Notes: generated by a model not told the origin, from the letters alone. A DNA stretch of 64,000 bases from Antedon mediterranea (GCF_964355755.1 NC_092674.1:24020001-24084000); one strand, 5' to 3'; numbered from the stretch's first letter, positions 19,640 to 31,569 are shown. Numbers and translations are program-made.

Positions 19640-20740
19640 CGCTACTATCAGCCATTTATTATCACTGTGCGCAAGTATAACCAAAATGGGTATACTAGCG
19701 GACAGTGCTAAACTAAATCCTATTTATTATCACTGTGCGCAAGTACAACCGAAATGGTATAGTAGTAGCACACAGTGTTAAACTAAATCTTATTAGTCGC
19801 GTGGACGCGACTCTATAGTTCACTATGTCGGTCGGTCGGTCGGTCGGTCGGTCTGGTATCACTATGCGTTTTATCGCTTTCTTACCTTATCTTGATATCA
19901 GTTTAATTTAGCTAGGTCAATTTTTCACATTATATTCCCTTATGGCCAGGAATCGATGTGGTTACGTTTTCACGGTGCGCAATAAATAATTACGCGGTGT
20001 ACGCACGATTTAACGAAATCACGTTTGTAATCATATCTTCACAACCATAAATCACAATTAAATAAAATTTGGTACTCATACATTTCAGGGCATAAATCAT
20101 CATATGGCAATACAATTACGTGCGTAGCGCATGTAACGCATGCGTACGCGCGCTTAACATTTTCAAAATTTATTTTCGATGAAATAAGAGTACGTTTCAG
20201 GCAATTTTAAGCGTTTACAAAATTGCCATGAGTGCGCAGATTTTTGCGCGCGCACTGCGCGTTAAACGTTATTGCGCACTCTTTTTGCCCGATTTCTGTT
20301 TTCTTGACTTACTTTTCAACTCGAAATTATGTTATACGAGCACGTCAAAAGTGACAGGCTACGCACGTGTAAATTTAAAAAATATAAATGTTTTTAAACA
20401 TTTCAACATTTTTAAACATGTTCAGTAATTTTGGTCAGTTGGTAGGTTGGTCGGTCGGTAAACACTAATGAGCACGCGACTGCAGCCATCTATATGGCCT
20501 TGTTTATTATCACTGTGCTCAAGTACAACCGAAATGTGTATAGTAGCGCACATTGGCAAACTAAATCCCATGTATTATCACTGTTCAAAATTAATCCTAT
20601 TTATTATCACACTGTGCGCAAATTACAACCAAAATGGGTATAGTAGCGCACAGTGCTAAATTAATCCTATTTATTTTCACTGTGCGCAAGTAGTAAAACC
20701 AAACTCGCCCACAGTGGAAAACTAAATTTGACACACGATA
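19640..20740. repeat. About 68-bp tandem repeat array, split by a later insertion
   Basis: Units contain TTTATTATCACTGTGCGCAA, then CAACCGAAATGGGTATAGTA, then GCGCACAGTGCTAAACTAAA. Each unit is itself partly palindromic (CACTGTGCGC against GCGCACAGTG). Two to three units lie at 19640-19793 and about four at 20504-20740. The middle is occupied by a Helentron-like element. Confidence 0.8.
19794..20503 (+). mobile_element. HINE/Helentron-like non-autonomous element at a TT site
   Basis: The 5' end begins with a hairpin (AGTCGCGTGGACGCGACT, 19795-19812), followed by a GGTC microsatellite (about 19829-19853). Near the 3' end the left arm's partner recurs as CACGCGACT (subterminal inverted repeat). 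A terminal hairpin GCCATCTATATGGC and CTTGT follow. The flanking tandem units join seamlessly (TAT then TTATTATCAC) if this segment is removed, so insertion occurred between two T residues without target duplication, as described for Helentrons. No Rep/helicase is encoded. The end positions are ambiguous by one T. Confidence 0.65.
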
Positions 20741-21600
20741 ATAATTCTTTTCAGAGCCATTATAAGCAGCTCTGATGGATACCTTTTCAGTCATAGCCCC
20801 CTCTATAATAATCCAAGTCTTGCCTTCCTTCCCATCATACCTTTAAACTTCCTTTTTGTAATTTTCTTCGTGGATGTAAGTGTTGTTTTGTATACCTAAA
20901 AGAAATCCATAAAAATCACAATAATTCTATTCGAATGTGCAAATAAAATTATTGGAATTTGCTTATGATATATTTAAACACTAACATATGCAGATTTTGT
21001 AATACAATAAAGTTGTACAGCCCCTTAATTGAACTGAAATGTTGCAAACTCTCTTTCTGTAACACAGACACAGTGGAGTGGGTCTAGGGAGGCTAGCCTA
21101 GAGTGCTACCTATTCTAGTTAGCTATGCTGGTTTTGGAATTTGATCTTTGATTCTGAGTTAGTTATGTTTTTTCAGTTGACTATTAGTCAGCTTTGTCTA
21201 ATACCTATGAAATCGTCGTTTGTGTTTGGACCGTGTGCCCTCGGCCTCGAGTAGGCCTACCTGCCTGATTATTGTTGAAACTTGTTGGGCTGTTTTTAAA
21301 AACTCAATGCCTGGTCACTTCGTCCCTTCACTGGTGTCGTGGGCCTACTGACCTCCAATCGTGGTTTTCTCAAATAATCAAAGAACTTTTGATGTGTGGA
21401 GAGAATGGGAGGGAATTAATTACTGACTCGGAGACCTAGAATAGATAGCTATCCGAGTTACTTGTACTAGGCCTAGGTAGGCTAGCCTATACTAGTAACA
21501 AACTAGTTATGTAGACTTCCTCCCTGAAATTCTGACCTAAAAAAAAATTAGAGTTCAATAATTTGTAAATACTACTAGACACTACTTCCTTGTTTTTCAG
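20741..21600. other. Region upstream of the eL31 start codon
   Basis: The ATG is the first codon after a splice acceptor (TTTTTCAG at 21593-21600), so at least one 5' untranslated exon and the promoter should lie here. I could not fix the donor or the transcription start. Palindromic AGGCCT motifs cluster at 21252 and 21465-21490. Confidence 0.4.
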
Positions 21601-23981
21601 ATGGCTAAAAAGGGTGAGAAAAAAAGCCGCTCGGCTTTGAACGAGGTGGTAACGCGCGAGTACACCATCCATCTTCACAAGAGAATCCACGGCGTGTAAG
21701 TGCAGTTTAGGAATACTTTTTATATTATTGTGTGGTAGAAGGTATCTGATCACATAAAATAAAATTTGCTCAATATCAACATAATATGTTGATATTGGGA
21801 AACATAGAAACTGTTAACCTGACTATTTGACAACATTTATCAATACTAACAGAGTCTTTGTACTGCATGTATAATTTTTCCAGTATCAAATGCAATTTCT
21901 GTAATTACACAGTACATGGAAACATTTAATTTTAAAATGTTTGAGTCCGGAAACATAGTTTTGTATTTTATTTTTTGCTACACAATTTTAGAAATGTTTT
22001 TTTGTTTGATTTTTGCTACATGCTACACTGGCGAAATTATTCCCCATCACATAAGCCTAACAAAATACAGGCACCACATGGGATACACTATTACAAAATT
22101 TGCCAATTATACTTCGAACAGTATCCGTTAATGATGGATACAGGCCTTGTCTTTTAAAAATTATAGGTGTGCTACAAATTGCACTCCTCAATACATTCAG
22201 GGGTGCTATTTGTATTTTAATGTGTATTTAAGCGTTTCTTAAATCGCACTCCTCGAGGGTGGTTTAGGAGTGTGTCAGGTGAGTGATCGCACTAGTTCAC
22301 CTTAAAAGACAAGGCCTGGTGATATGTGGAGGAGATACAGTACAGCGATTCAGAATCTGGTGATAATACACTTTTAACTTTGACAACATTCATATTTATG
22401 ATAATTATGCATTAGTTCAGCAGCAATGAGTAACACTTATTTCATGTCCAAATTATTTAAAAATTACACTAATTGATTTATTTTTTTTGTATCCTTTATT
22501 ATAGCTCCTTCAAACGAAAGGCCCCTCGTGCCATTAAAGAGATTAAAACATTTGCCACCAAGATGATGGGGACAACCGATGTAAGGATAGACACAAGACT
22601 AAACAAACACATCTGGTCATGTGGTGTCAGGTTAGTTTGTTAATTCATATACAAATAGCATAATGAATGCTTATGAGTGCAATGGTAAAAATAATTAATT
22701 AATAAGAATAACCATTCGAGAAGGTAGCACTCCAATTTTGGACACAGAGTAGAATAATTATTTTCAAACATGATCAGTCAAAAGCCTAGTGTCACATGCG
22801 GATGATGCGGTTGTTCATTGTAATGAAAGAGTGCACTCGCTCGCATATAACAAAATTGCACTCGCATATAACAAAATTGCACTCGCATATAACAAAATTG
22901 CACTCGCGTATAACAAAATTGCACTCGCATATAACAAAACTGCACTCGCATATAACAAAACTGCACTCGCATATAACAAAACTGCACTCGCATATAACAA
23001 AATTGCATTTGCATATAACAAAATTGCATTTGAATATAACAAAATTGCATTTGAATATAACAAAATTGCATTTGAATATAACAAAATTGCATTCGCATAT
23101 AACAAAATTGCACTCTCATATTCACTACTCACAAATTAAAGGCTCTTGATAGGACAGATTATAAAGATTTTGTATGCAAATAATATTTACAAACAATAAT
23201 ATTTATTTACATAAATTTGTTCATCCATACAGGAGCGTTCCTTTCAGGGTACGTGTAAGACTTGCAAGAAAGCGAAACGAAGATGAAGATTCTGCCAACA
23301 AGTTGTACACGCTCGTCACGCATGTACCAGTCACCGGATTCAAAGGTACAATATCATCCTTGTTGTCTACACTGAAGTATAATCAGCCTAGATAGCACTT
23401 TCTTAGCATTGGGTACATTTCACTGTTCACAGCTGTCTAGCAGAGAACATATTAAAGATGTATTGTCCCCCAAAAACATGGAAAATGAAGATTAATAAAT
23501 ACTTTGAATTTTATTATTTTGTTAACCACTTCAGTAGAAAAAAAACAGGAAATAAAAAATGACTAAATAAATCGTTAAATACAACCAAAAACCCATTGAC
23601 TGGGAGCCAATTTGATCGTTTTTTCTTTGAATTACAGTTTTTGCAGATAAATAAATTTCTTTTCGATCCAATTTTTGGTCAAAATAAATAACTATTGTGA
23701 CATTAAAATAACATATTCAACCAAACATATTTTTTCCGGGGAAAATACACATTTTTGATTAGCCACTCCTGATTAAAATGAATTTTGAAATTAGGAATTT
23801 GCATTTTTTTGCTATGCCAATAAATATACTTTGGGTGTGCTACATTGACGAAAAATGTTTCTTTTCTAGACAAACTCTTTGCATTTCAAACTGTCCAATT
23901 AAAAAAGTATCTAATTCTGTTGGTTTTTTTCCTTTTTATCTTGCAGGACTCCAAACTGTCAATGTTGACAACGAAGACTAG
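21601..23981 (+). CDS. RPL31: Ribosomal protein eL31 (60S subunit)
   Basis: It is a structural protein of the large cytosolic ribosomal subunit near the exit tunnel. Coding exons are 21601-21695, 22505-22630, 23233-23345 and 23947-23981, with GT/AG junctions and phases 2, 2 and 1. Together they make 369 nt, 122 aa plus TAG, close to the 125 aa of the human protein. Diagnostic stretches are [20 protein letters not shown] near the N-terminus, [13 protein letters not shown] in exon 2, [20 protein letters not shown] in exon 3 and [10 protein letters not shown] at the C-terminus. The ATG directly follows an acceptor, so the 5'UTR is spliced on. A polyadenylation signal AATAAA lies at 24016-24021, 35 nt past the stop. 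Introns hold a 21-bp minisatellite and a MITE. Confidence 0.97.
22838..23122. repeat. 21-bp minisatellite in an eL31 intron
   Basis: Thirteen units of CGCATATAACAAAATTGCAC plus T occur with ordered variants. Units 1-4 have AAATTGCACT, 5-7 have AAACTGCACT, 8-12 have ATTGCATTTG/ATTTGAA, and the last reverts. The period is seven codons, so several frames on both strands stay open for over 100 codons. None begins like a gene and the array lies wholly inside the second coding intron. Confidence 0.9.
23452..23763. mobile_element. MITE of the AAAGATGTATTGTCCCC family, in an eL31 intron
   Basis: The left end TTAAAGATGTATTGTCCCCC and the right end (reverse complement close to CAAAAATGTGTATTTTCCCC) form short inverted termini. 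The core contains CCCATTGACTGGGAGCCAAT. Relatives occur at 39285-39562, 41685-41985 and inside a larger repeat at about 46050-46345. Confidence 0.65.
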
Positions 23982-24021
23982 AGGTACTGGTTGATTATAT
24001 GACGCATTGTTATTAAATAAA

Positions 24022-24640
24022 AACATATGATGTACAGAAAATTGAAGGTCTCTTGTTTCATACTTTTTCAGCATATGTAGAAAATGTAGACCTTGTATAA
24101 ATAGTGGGGACTTTATGAAACACGACGGTTAGGGGAGGATGACAAATATCCTGTGTTCGTTAGAGCTTAAAATCATACACAGTCAACATAGCTGTTTTAT
24201 TATTTATGCACCTTTGCGCAAAGACGGCAGCCGGCAGTATATCTCTCAGATCCCTCTCGTGGCGCGGGACCCTTCTGAATCACTTGGCTCTGGTGATACA
24301 GCATAGGCCTTCCTAGCTAGGGCATTTAAACTCCGCTTTTAACACAGCCATTTTAACCAAATAAAATGTTATTTCATTAAACAGTTAAATTAAAAGTTCA
24401 AATATTATTTAGAGTTTGAGAATTCAATGTTTACGTGTAATTTGAACAGTATATTTAAGGTTATATATACACATTATTTCTAGCCGTTTTCCGTAAACGG
24501 GAAAATAGCAACTTTATCGTCATCAAAAATGTTAAGACGACGGAATTTCACACTAAGCTCCATCCACTTTGTTAAAGCTCACGCATAAATTATTTATGAG
24601 CACCGTCCTGTGGCTTCTCATCGTGTTTCGTAAAGTCCCT
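24022..24640. other. Intergenic stretch downstream of eL31
   Basis: I see no gene, repeat family or RNA gene here beyond the eL31 polyadenylation region. Confidence 0.3.
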
Positions 24641-24644
24641 AATG

Positions 24645-24755
24645 ACACTTTAGCTTGGTGGTTAACATGGTTGCCTTCCAAGGTTTAATCCTGACCTAGT
24701 GCCAGGGTTGTGACTCACGACTCCCTAAGTCTCATTTGAGGCTTAGGGAGTAGCC
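24645..24755 (+). repeat. tRNA-derived SINE remnant
   Basis: TAGCTTGGTGGTTAACATGG (A-box-like) precedes GGTTTAATCC (degenerate B box) by a tRNA-like distance. Downstream there is a hairpin in which CTCCCTAAG pairs with CTTAGGGAG (24721-24750). Confidence 0.5.
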
Positions 24756-25307
24756 AATAAGCTGTGTACAGTAAAATGTGCCTAATGCTAAGAACGAGTT
24801 GTCTTGGCTAAGGCTGATTATTATACTTGACGTAGCTGAGGTCAAAGGGTACCATCAGCGTAGCCAATAAAATAAGAACGATATTGTACCTTTGAATTTG
24901 GTGATTGGTACATGCGTGACGAGCGTGTATGTAAGCACAATCAATTATAAAATGGTTTATCCATTCTTAATTGGCTAGTTGCTCACAGTTGGATGCGTAT
25001 GACATATAAAAAAATGAAAAAAATCTCAGAACTAAAAGAATACAGTCGCATGCACGGTAATGCGTTTACACACAAAACCCTTCGCAGGAGTTCTCAATCT
25101 GTACCTGGAATAAAATACAATTACGTCAGAGTAGGGCAAACGAATCGGACCAATCACAAAGCTCCTAATTCATGCAAAGGTACTTCACAGTAGTTATAAA
25201 TTATTAGAACAAGTCTTTTCAGATAAGGACTTAAGCTCCATTGGCCATGTCCGATTTGTCTGTACTAAAAGAGCCCATTGCATCTTTCGGAAAGAGTAGG
25301 GGTTATG

Positions 25308-25555
25308 CCTTGTCTACACTATCAAATGTGCTATGTTTAAATATTTTTTCATTTCTTTATTCGAATTCATAAAATAACACAACATAAAAAATACAAATAA
25401 TGAATTCAGGGTAACACAAAAAAGTAACCAAAGGTCAAACTTATTTCCATTGTGGCCCTTACATGGTAATAATATGGTAGTAATATGACATTATCATGTC
25501 CATATATGGCACAACACATTTTTTGAAACGTAAAATTTGATAGTGTAGACAAGGT
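25308..25555. mobile_element. MITE, GTCTACACTATCAAA family
   Basis: The inverted termini are TTGTCTACACTATCAAA and TTTGATAGTGTAGACAA. The interior is longer than in other copies and includes an insertion-like AT-rich block. The right part retains TGTCCATATATGG and the run before the right terminus. Confidence 0.8.
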
Positions 25556-25559
25556 TTTA

Positions 25560-26660
25560 CTTTAGTCATATTCTGGTACATTTCTGGCCCAGTCAGTTGA
25601 GTTAGTTCCTAGGTTCACCGAAGTTAGCATATTGTGCAGATAAAAGCACCTTTCTTTCAGAACCCCCAAAATGCTACTAATGAGATACTACTAATGTACT
25701 ACTTTCAATCCTTACTATGTTAGTTCAGTACCTTACACATGTGGCCTAGGTAGGACACAACATTACCAACTGACCAAACTGTAAGCAAATATTATTTTCT
25801 GCTTATTATCTGATGTTCGAAAATGAATGTTTAATACTGTACTATTATTTGGCGTTCCATCAACAATGTCAGAATATCAACCGTTTTAAATTGCACAAGT
25901 GTATTTGGTTTGGACGGAGGTGGAGGCATTTTAGGAGCGTTTACAGTTAGATTAGTTTAGGTTAGATATGTACTGTAGTTGTATATGGGGTGAAAACCCT
26001 TTGATACTCAACAGTACAGTATGTGAAATCGTGTATATGCATCCACAAATGCAATGTCATCATACGAATTGAATGATGTTTTGTATGTGGAGGAAATTAT
26101 ACCAAACTTGAGAGAAGGTAGCTGGTTTGTGTGGCGGTTCCCAGGCTCTCGTCCTCTAATAAAGTACATATAACTTGTGACACATTTAATTTACATTAAT
26201 GTCTATCATAATTGGTTTTTGCAATGTTTAACGGGGTCAGTTTTATCCGGATATCGAATTAGACATGTTTGTTGGTGGTTAGGTTCGTATTAATATACAG
26301 TACTATATCTAGAGCTGTTTAGGCTTAGGAAGATTGGTCTGAAATTGTGTTTAAAGTCGTATTGGGTCTGAAATTGTGTTTAAAGTCTAAAGTCGTATAC
26401 GATATTTGTGTATATATTACCGTAATAATTCATTTAAATCGTTATGTAGGAACTGGACACTTGCCTTTTATATCAGTTGATTCGATATAGAGTTGTCATT
26501 ATACCTCTAAATAAATTCTTATCATTTGATTGTAGGATGGGAGGTCACATCCTACAAAAATATTTTTATTATTAATTACGTCATAGAGGGTGCAATGTTA
26601 TATTCGAGTGCTGCAATTTCGTTTTGCGTGCCTTTCTGAATATTTGTTTAAGCTTTTTAA
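25560..26660. other. Gene-free interval
   Basis: AT-rich sequence without a recognisable gene or repeat. A tandem-like duplication of GGTCTGAAATTGTGTTTAAA occurs at 26336-26385. Confidence 0.3.
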
Positions 26661-26664
26661 AAGC

Positions 26665-26799
26665 TTGACAATAGTCTACAACTAATTAGACAGAAAAGTG
26701 TGTGTACCCAAATATGGTAGTGATATGTCATCGTGTCCATATATGGGCAGATCACATTTTGTTGTCGCATGAAGTTTGATAGTTTAGACAGAGCTTACA
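26665..26799. mobile_element. MITE, GTCTACACTATCAAA family
   Basis: A degenerate left end (GTCTACAACTAATTAGACA), the internal motif CCCAAATATGGTAGTGATAT and CCATATATGGGC, and the right end AGTTTGATAGTTTAGACAGA. About 135 bp, the typical short form. Confidence 0.8.
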
Positions 26800-27129
26800 C
26801 AGTGAGCAATCACACATAATTTCATTCGTCAATTATTTTTTCTCAAGACTAACTTTCGCAGTTGTTTTAATTAAGAGTTTCCTTCCTTCGTATTAACATA
26901 TGGATCACATTGACTCATGGATAACATTGACTCATGGATACATAAACCTTACATTTTGGTAAATTTTATTGGCTTAGATGACACTATTAATGGATTAGGT
27001 GGTACCGATGATTTATAATTCGGTCGTTTAGTTTGAACAACGAACAAGAAATGTCGGATCAGTTCCATACGGTGCTGCAACAACGCACGCGAGTTATTCG
27101 TCGTAGCTGTCTGTCAAAATCAACACATA

Positions 27130-27236
27130 GCTTAGTTCACACTAGGACGACGTAAGCGCAACGCAAGCGAGTTGACCAATGATATACGACAGGTCAAATC
27201 GCCTGTCCGTGCGTTACGCCCTAGTGGAACCAAGCG
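27130..27236. mobile_element. MITE with AGTGGGAACC-type termini and TA target
   Basis: The left end GCTTAGTTCACACTAG and right end CTAGTGGAACCAAGC are inverted copies, with TA adjacent on either side. The subterminal block GCAACGCAAGCGAGTTGACC is shared with the copy at 48707-48885. A truncated left half of the same family is visible at about 29632-29700. Confidence 0.65.
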
Positions 27237-27543
27237 TAGGTTAGTGGCCAGTGACATAATCAGATTGTATGTGCACACGTATCGCTACTTTGATTGAACT
27301 AACCATATTGAAAAAATACAACACAAAAGTAAGATTAAAGTTCTTTATTTTCTGGATTATATACAAAAACAAATACAACGGTTTATCGATAATTTGCACG
27401 TTTTTACATTAATTTTTAAATCATTTAAACAGAATACATTGTTCCAGGGTTCTACAGAATAAATAGTAACAGTTATAAGCCTATGTGTCGCGGTTAAGTG
27501 TCGGATATGTTTTTTAAAAAGAAGGTAATTTAATTATTAATTG

Positions 27544-29121
27544 GTTATCCGCTTAGTAGCGGATAACTCCTTGTAATCGTCCTGTTTCATCAAATTTTTT
27601 TCCTGTATTATACTTCTTTCTTTCTGTCATTTTTGTGCGTCATGTTTCTCTAAAACTTGTAAACAGAACATATCGTAACTTTGTCAACATATCGAAATTT
27701 ACGTGAACTTGTGCACCTCCTATTTTTGAATGACGTCAGAGTTGCGCAACGTGACTTACGCGCGATTTTATGAATTTCAATAATTGATCATAGACTAAAA
27801 ACCAAACATATTTTTGTTTTGACACTTTGTGAAAATTTAAGTCATATCAAGCGCAAACTTTGTATGGATTAAAAATAGCATGTTTCACAAGAAGTTACGC
27901 GCGCACGCGCGTTTAAAATTTTAGAAAGCGAAAAATCAACTTCTAATCAACTTTCTATCCGTTTCATGTCATTTTGAGCATGTCAAAAATTCCCACGCGC
28001 GCAAAAATTTTTACGCACGCGGTGCACACGTAGTGTTAAAAACATATTTTTTTCGCGTGATTTATGTTTTTTCAGCCTTTTCTAGTAATGTTACCAAATT
28101 TTAAACAATTTCGACTTAAAATTACGTCATACGAGCACGTCGAATTAGATAATTTGCACGCGTTTTTGGTAAAAAAGTTCAAAAATTCGTCAAAATTATG
28201 CCTATTTTTAAACATTCATAGATTCTAAACTACATGGGGAACTTTTTTTTTAATTACATATTCTGGAAGTTGATGAGTTGTAGATATCGGATCATACATT
28301 AATATGGCTAACCGGACATTGTGACGTCATCGTATGGCCACGCGAATATAAAATATAGGATTTTTGTCTCTTTCATCATAGCTCATCACATTTAATAGAG
28401 CGCATCTCCACTTATTCGTTGTCCATTTTCACCCCGATTTTAATATATTCTAGGTCAATCAACTATCTTTTGCATGAATTTAAAATGTTTTAATTTTTTT
28501 AACGTCATCGTGCCTAAAAATTTAAATTACTTTGGTCATTAATTTCATCTTTACAGTAAATTTTAATCTGTTATAGCTCGTAAGAATAAAATGTGATAAT
28601 CACGATTAAAACGTTTTCAGGAAGCTATTGTATTGTAGATACAAAATCATGTGAAAATTGTGCCAATCGAATGTTGTGACGTCATCATATGGCCAGTTAT
28701 ATAAAAAAAGTTGTATTTTCATCTTTTGCGTTATATTTCATTACATTTAAAAGAGCGCGCATCAATATTTCACGTATTCAAATTTCTTCTACACGTTAAT
28801 ATGTTGTTGCCGAGATAATTTCATTCTGAAATTTCTACTTTTGCATTTCATTTTGAAACCGTCAAGATGTTAAAAATTACAATAAAATACGGGTCCCGTA
28901 ATTTCACCTATTTTACACTGTTTGTGATATGTATACAGATTGTACTGTGTATACTATGTATATGACACAAAATAACAGAATTCAGAAATAACATATCATA
29001 TTCTTCAGTTCAGGTTATAATGCCTTAATATTTTTCTGTGTGCAATATTCTAACGTATGACGTGCACGTGGCGTTTGTCGAGCGGATAACTAACTCGTCA
29101 AAGTGACGAGTTTCATGTCTA
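27544..29121 (+). mobile_element. Larger HINE/Helentron-like element
   Basis: It starts with a perfect palindrome GTTATCCGCTTAGTAGCGGATAAC (27544-27567, 24 bases, given here as GTTATCCGCT/TAGT/AGCGGATAAC). Near the other end AGCGGATAAC recurs (29081-29090). A terminal hairpin ACTCGTCA-AAG-TGACGAGT (29093-29111) and TTCATGTCTAG then follow. This is the same architecture as 19794-20503. An internal block CATACGAGCACGTC is also shared between the two elements. The body is rich in ACGCGCG-type motifs and has no long ORF. Exact ends and the target site are not confirmed. Confidence 0.55.
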
Positions 29122-29507
29122 GTTCATGTTGAGTCTGGCTATTTGGTTCCGAGTATTACAAGATACGCGTCTTGTATGAAATGACGTCAAATGTGTTCCT
29201 GCTGGTGTACGTCGAGTTGAAAATCATTTGAAGATTTTATGACGTAATACGACTTGTCAATCTATATGAAAACAAAGCAAAGTATTATTGTGGTGTATAG
29301 TTTCAACATAATACGCAGGCCTTGGCATCAGGCCATCAAAGTGCGATCAATTACAGAGAAAAAACAACTAATTTCATAAAACACTAATATCCTGTTGTAA
29401 CTATCAAACTGAGCATATGGTAATGTATTTTGGCACTTATTTTGTTATTTACAATTAACTCCCATGAGGAAAAAAAGTGTAGGCCTAATGATTCGTAGCT
29501 TACCAGT

Positions 29508-31423
29508 CTAATTGCAACATGAGCATCCAGCAGGGCATTTACAGTCTGGCCCACACTTGCAGTCGGATCCTGTAGAAAAACATATAAATACGGTATTTAA
29601 ATAACGCTAGTACAGTAGTAAGACGGGTGAAGCTTAGGTTTCCACATAGGATGTATACGTGTAACGCAAGCAATTTGACCAATCACAAGGGAGAAGTCGA
29701 ATGTATCCGAATTATTGTGTGAACAACGCCTTAAAAATAGGCGTGGTTTATGTATGACGTAGGTACGACGACCATCGAGTTCGGTTAGTTTTGTGTTTTT
29801 AGGAAAGGATGCCACCCCGAGACATTCATAAACTGTTGGGTTTTAAAGGGACGATGTTGTAGGCCTATACCTATTTATAGACAACCTACCTGCGCAACAA
29901 TCTGCTGCACCTTTGCAGGTACATGATCCACCTTCTGAGCATTTACAGGATGGTCCACACTGACAGTTTCTGCATGAATCTGGACAGGTTTGACCAGCAC
30001 AGATACAGTTACCGGCTACACAGAGAAAAGAACAAAAAGGGGAGGTGTAATTCAAAGGAAGTTTTCCCAGGCATATCAGAGATCTTATTGTTAGCAGGGG
30101 ATGTGGTTAATGTATTGGATCAGAAGAGAGCGAATACCATTAAGATACGGTTTACCATTCGATCAATTATGTGGCATTTCTTTGAAAAACAGTCAATCGT
30201 ACCATGGATTCATGATCATACCGGCCTGTATGCGTGTTTCCCCCATAAATGGAAGGAGGCCTAAAAATTAAGCTTATATTATTATAAATAAAAATAGGGT
30301 ATACATTTGCATGCTTAGCCTACTCGTAAACTTGGAATACCACCTGTATGTGGCGCGCACCTGGAAAAATACAATACATCTTCCACCATACCACCTGCGG
30401 ATCCCCAACCTGCCAATGATTATTACTGTATATTGTCCCCAACCTGCCAATGATTATTACTGTATATTGTTATCAATGCTATGCTACCTCTCCCAGGATT
30501 AAGCCAAGTTGAGCCGCCGCCACAAAAACGTTATTTTCTATGGAACGCCAAATGCTAACTTTCGCCGGTGCTCGTTCTATTTATATTAGGGATAACGATG
30601 TACATTCAAAAGTTTATATATCATAGTTCTTAGTATATATATTATTAAATATTATAATTAAATAATTATGAAAATCTGGCTTGTAGATTGCAAAATGATA
30701 AAACATCACAGAAAGTGATCGTTTTTAGCCAAAAATGACGTAAACATGTTGCCCCTCAGTCGGCAGTTGTATGAACTCCATTTTTCGGTAAAATAATTAC
30801 ATAAACCCACGTTTTTTAGTCAAATATTTTGTGTATTAACATTGTAAAATTCAATAAAATATGATATTAAAAGATTAGTAAATAAAAAATAATATTTATT
30901 TAACCTCATTCGAAGAATGTTAATACTCTATTAATTAGTCCTGACTGAGAGACAACGTGACTTTACTTGGTAGGCCTACTACACGCGAGAAAAATTATGA
31001 GTGCACTGAATTTTTTCCTCGAAAGATTAAAACAATTAAATTATTAAATATTACTACTTTCCTTTGCTGTGTTGTTAATTGTAATATGTAATTATATATT
31101 ATTTATTTTCATGACACAATAAACCAAGACCATGAACTTGTGTACTAGGACACCATCCTAATCACTACGCGAAATGTCGTAAAAGACGCATGCACTGGGC
31201 GTTTCATAGAAATCACCGGCGGCTCAACTTGTCGGCGGCCCAACCGGTCATATCCCCCTCTCCCATCGCCATAGAATTGAACTGCCATAGTAGGCAAGTG
31301 AGTATTAGTAGTAGTAACTATATACAGTGTATAGTAATAATGATCACACTGCCGACTAAGGATTCTTAAACTAAAATGAATTATTATGTACTTACTTGTC
31401 TTGCATTCACATGGGTTCGGCAT
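29508..31423 (-). CDS. Metallothionein, 71 aa, 21 cysteines
   Basis: It is a cytosolic metal-binding and detoxification protein that chelates Zn/Cd/Cu through cysteine thiolates. Coding exons are 31423-31396, 30015-29890 and 29569-29508 (phases 1 and 1; GT/AG throughout), giving 216 nt. The protein starts MPNPCECKTTG and is 30% Cys in C-x-C and CC arrangements, for example GPSCKCSEGGSCTCKG, and ends in CPAGCSCCN. There are no aromatic residues. The exon 2 and exon 3 products look like two domains (about 33 and 20 residues). The Cys spacing is not the classic sea-urchin order as I recall it, so the subfamily is left open. Intron 1 (1.4 kb) contains an 0.76 kb Mutator-like element. Promoter elements typical of metal induction lie upstream. 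Confidence 0.92.
30496..31256 (-). mobile_element. Mutator-like non-autonomous element, copy A, in metallothionein intron 1
   Basis: The ends carry GGATTAAGCCAAGTTGAGCC and, on the other strand, GGATATGACCGGTTGGGCC followed by GCCGACAAGTTGAGCCGCC. The 9-bp CCTCTCCCA flanks both sides (30487-30495, 31257-31265), fitting a Mutator-type duplication. The opposite-orientation copy at 53742-54539 matches it along the whole length (for example GTTGCCCCTCAGTCGGCAGT here against its counterpart). No transposase ORF. Confidence 0.75.
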
Positions 31424-31529
31424 CTTGAATATTTTGTAGAAATGCACTTCTTCGTAATAATAACAGAATGTTCTTTAGCAGCTACCGTTTCTATCAATCA
31501 CTTATGTGGCATTATTGTTTTGTACGTTG

Positions 31530-31536
31530 TTTATAT
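31530..31536 (-). promoter_or_regulatory. TATA-like box of the metallothionein gene
   Basis: ATATAAA on the minus strand lies about 107 bp upstream of the ATG, leaving room for a short 5'UTR of about 80 nt. The call rests on position and the adjacent MRE and CRE sites. Confidence 0.55.
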
Positions 31537-31569
31537 CCTAATTTTACTATGTAGCGCGTGTGAAAAAGA

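Noticed and set aside
22778-23149. Four overlapping ORFs of 105-117 codons on both strands
   Set aside because: All are translations of the 21-bp minisatellite inside an eL31 intron; no motif, no codon bias beyond the repeat.
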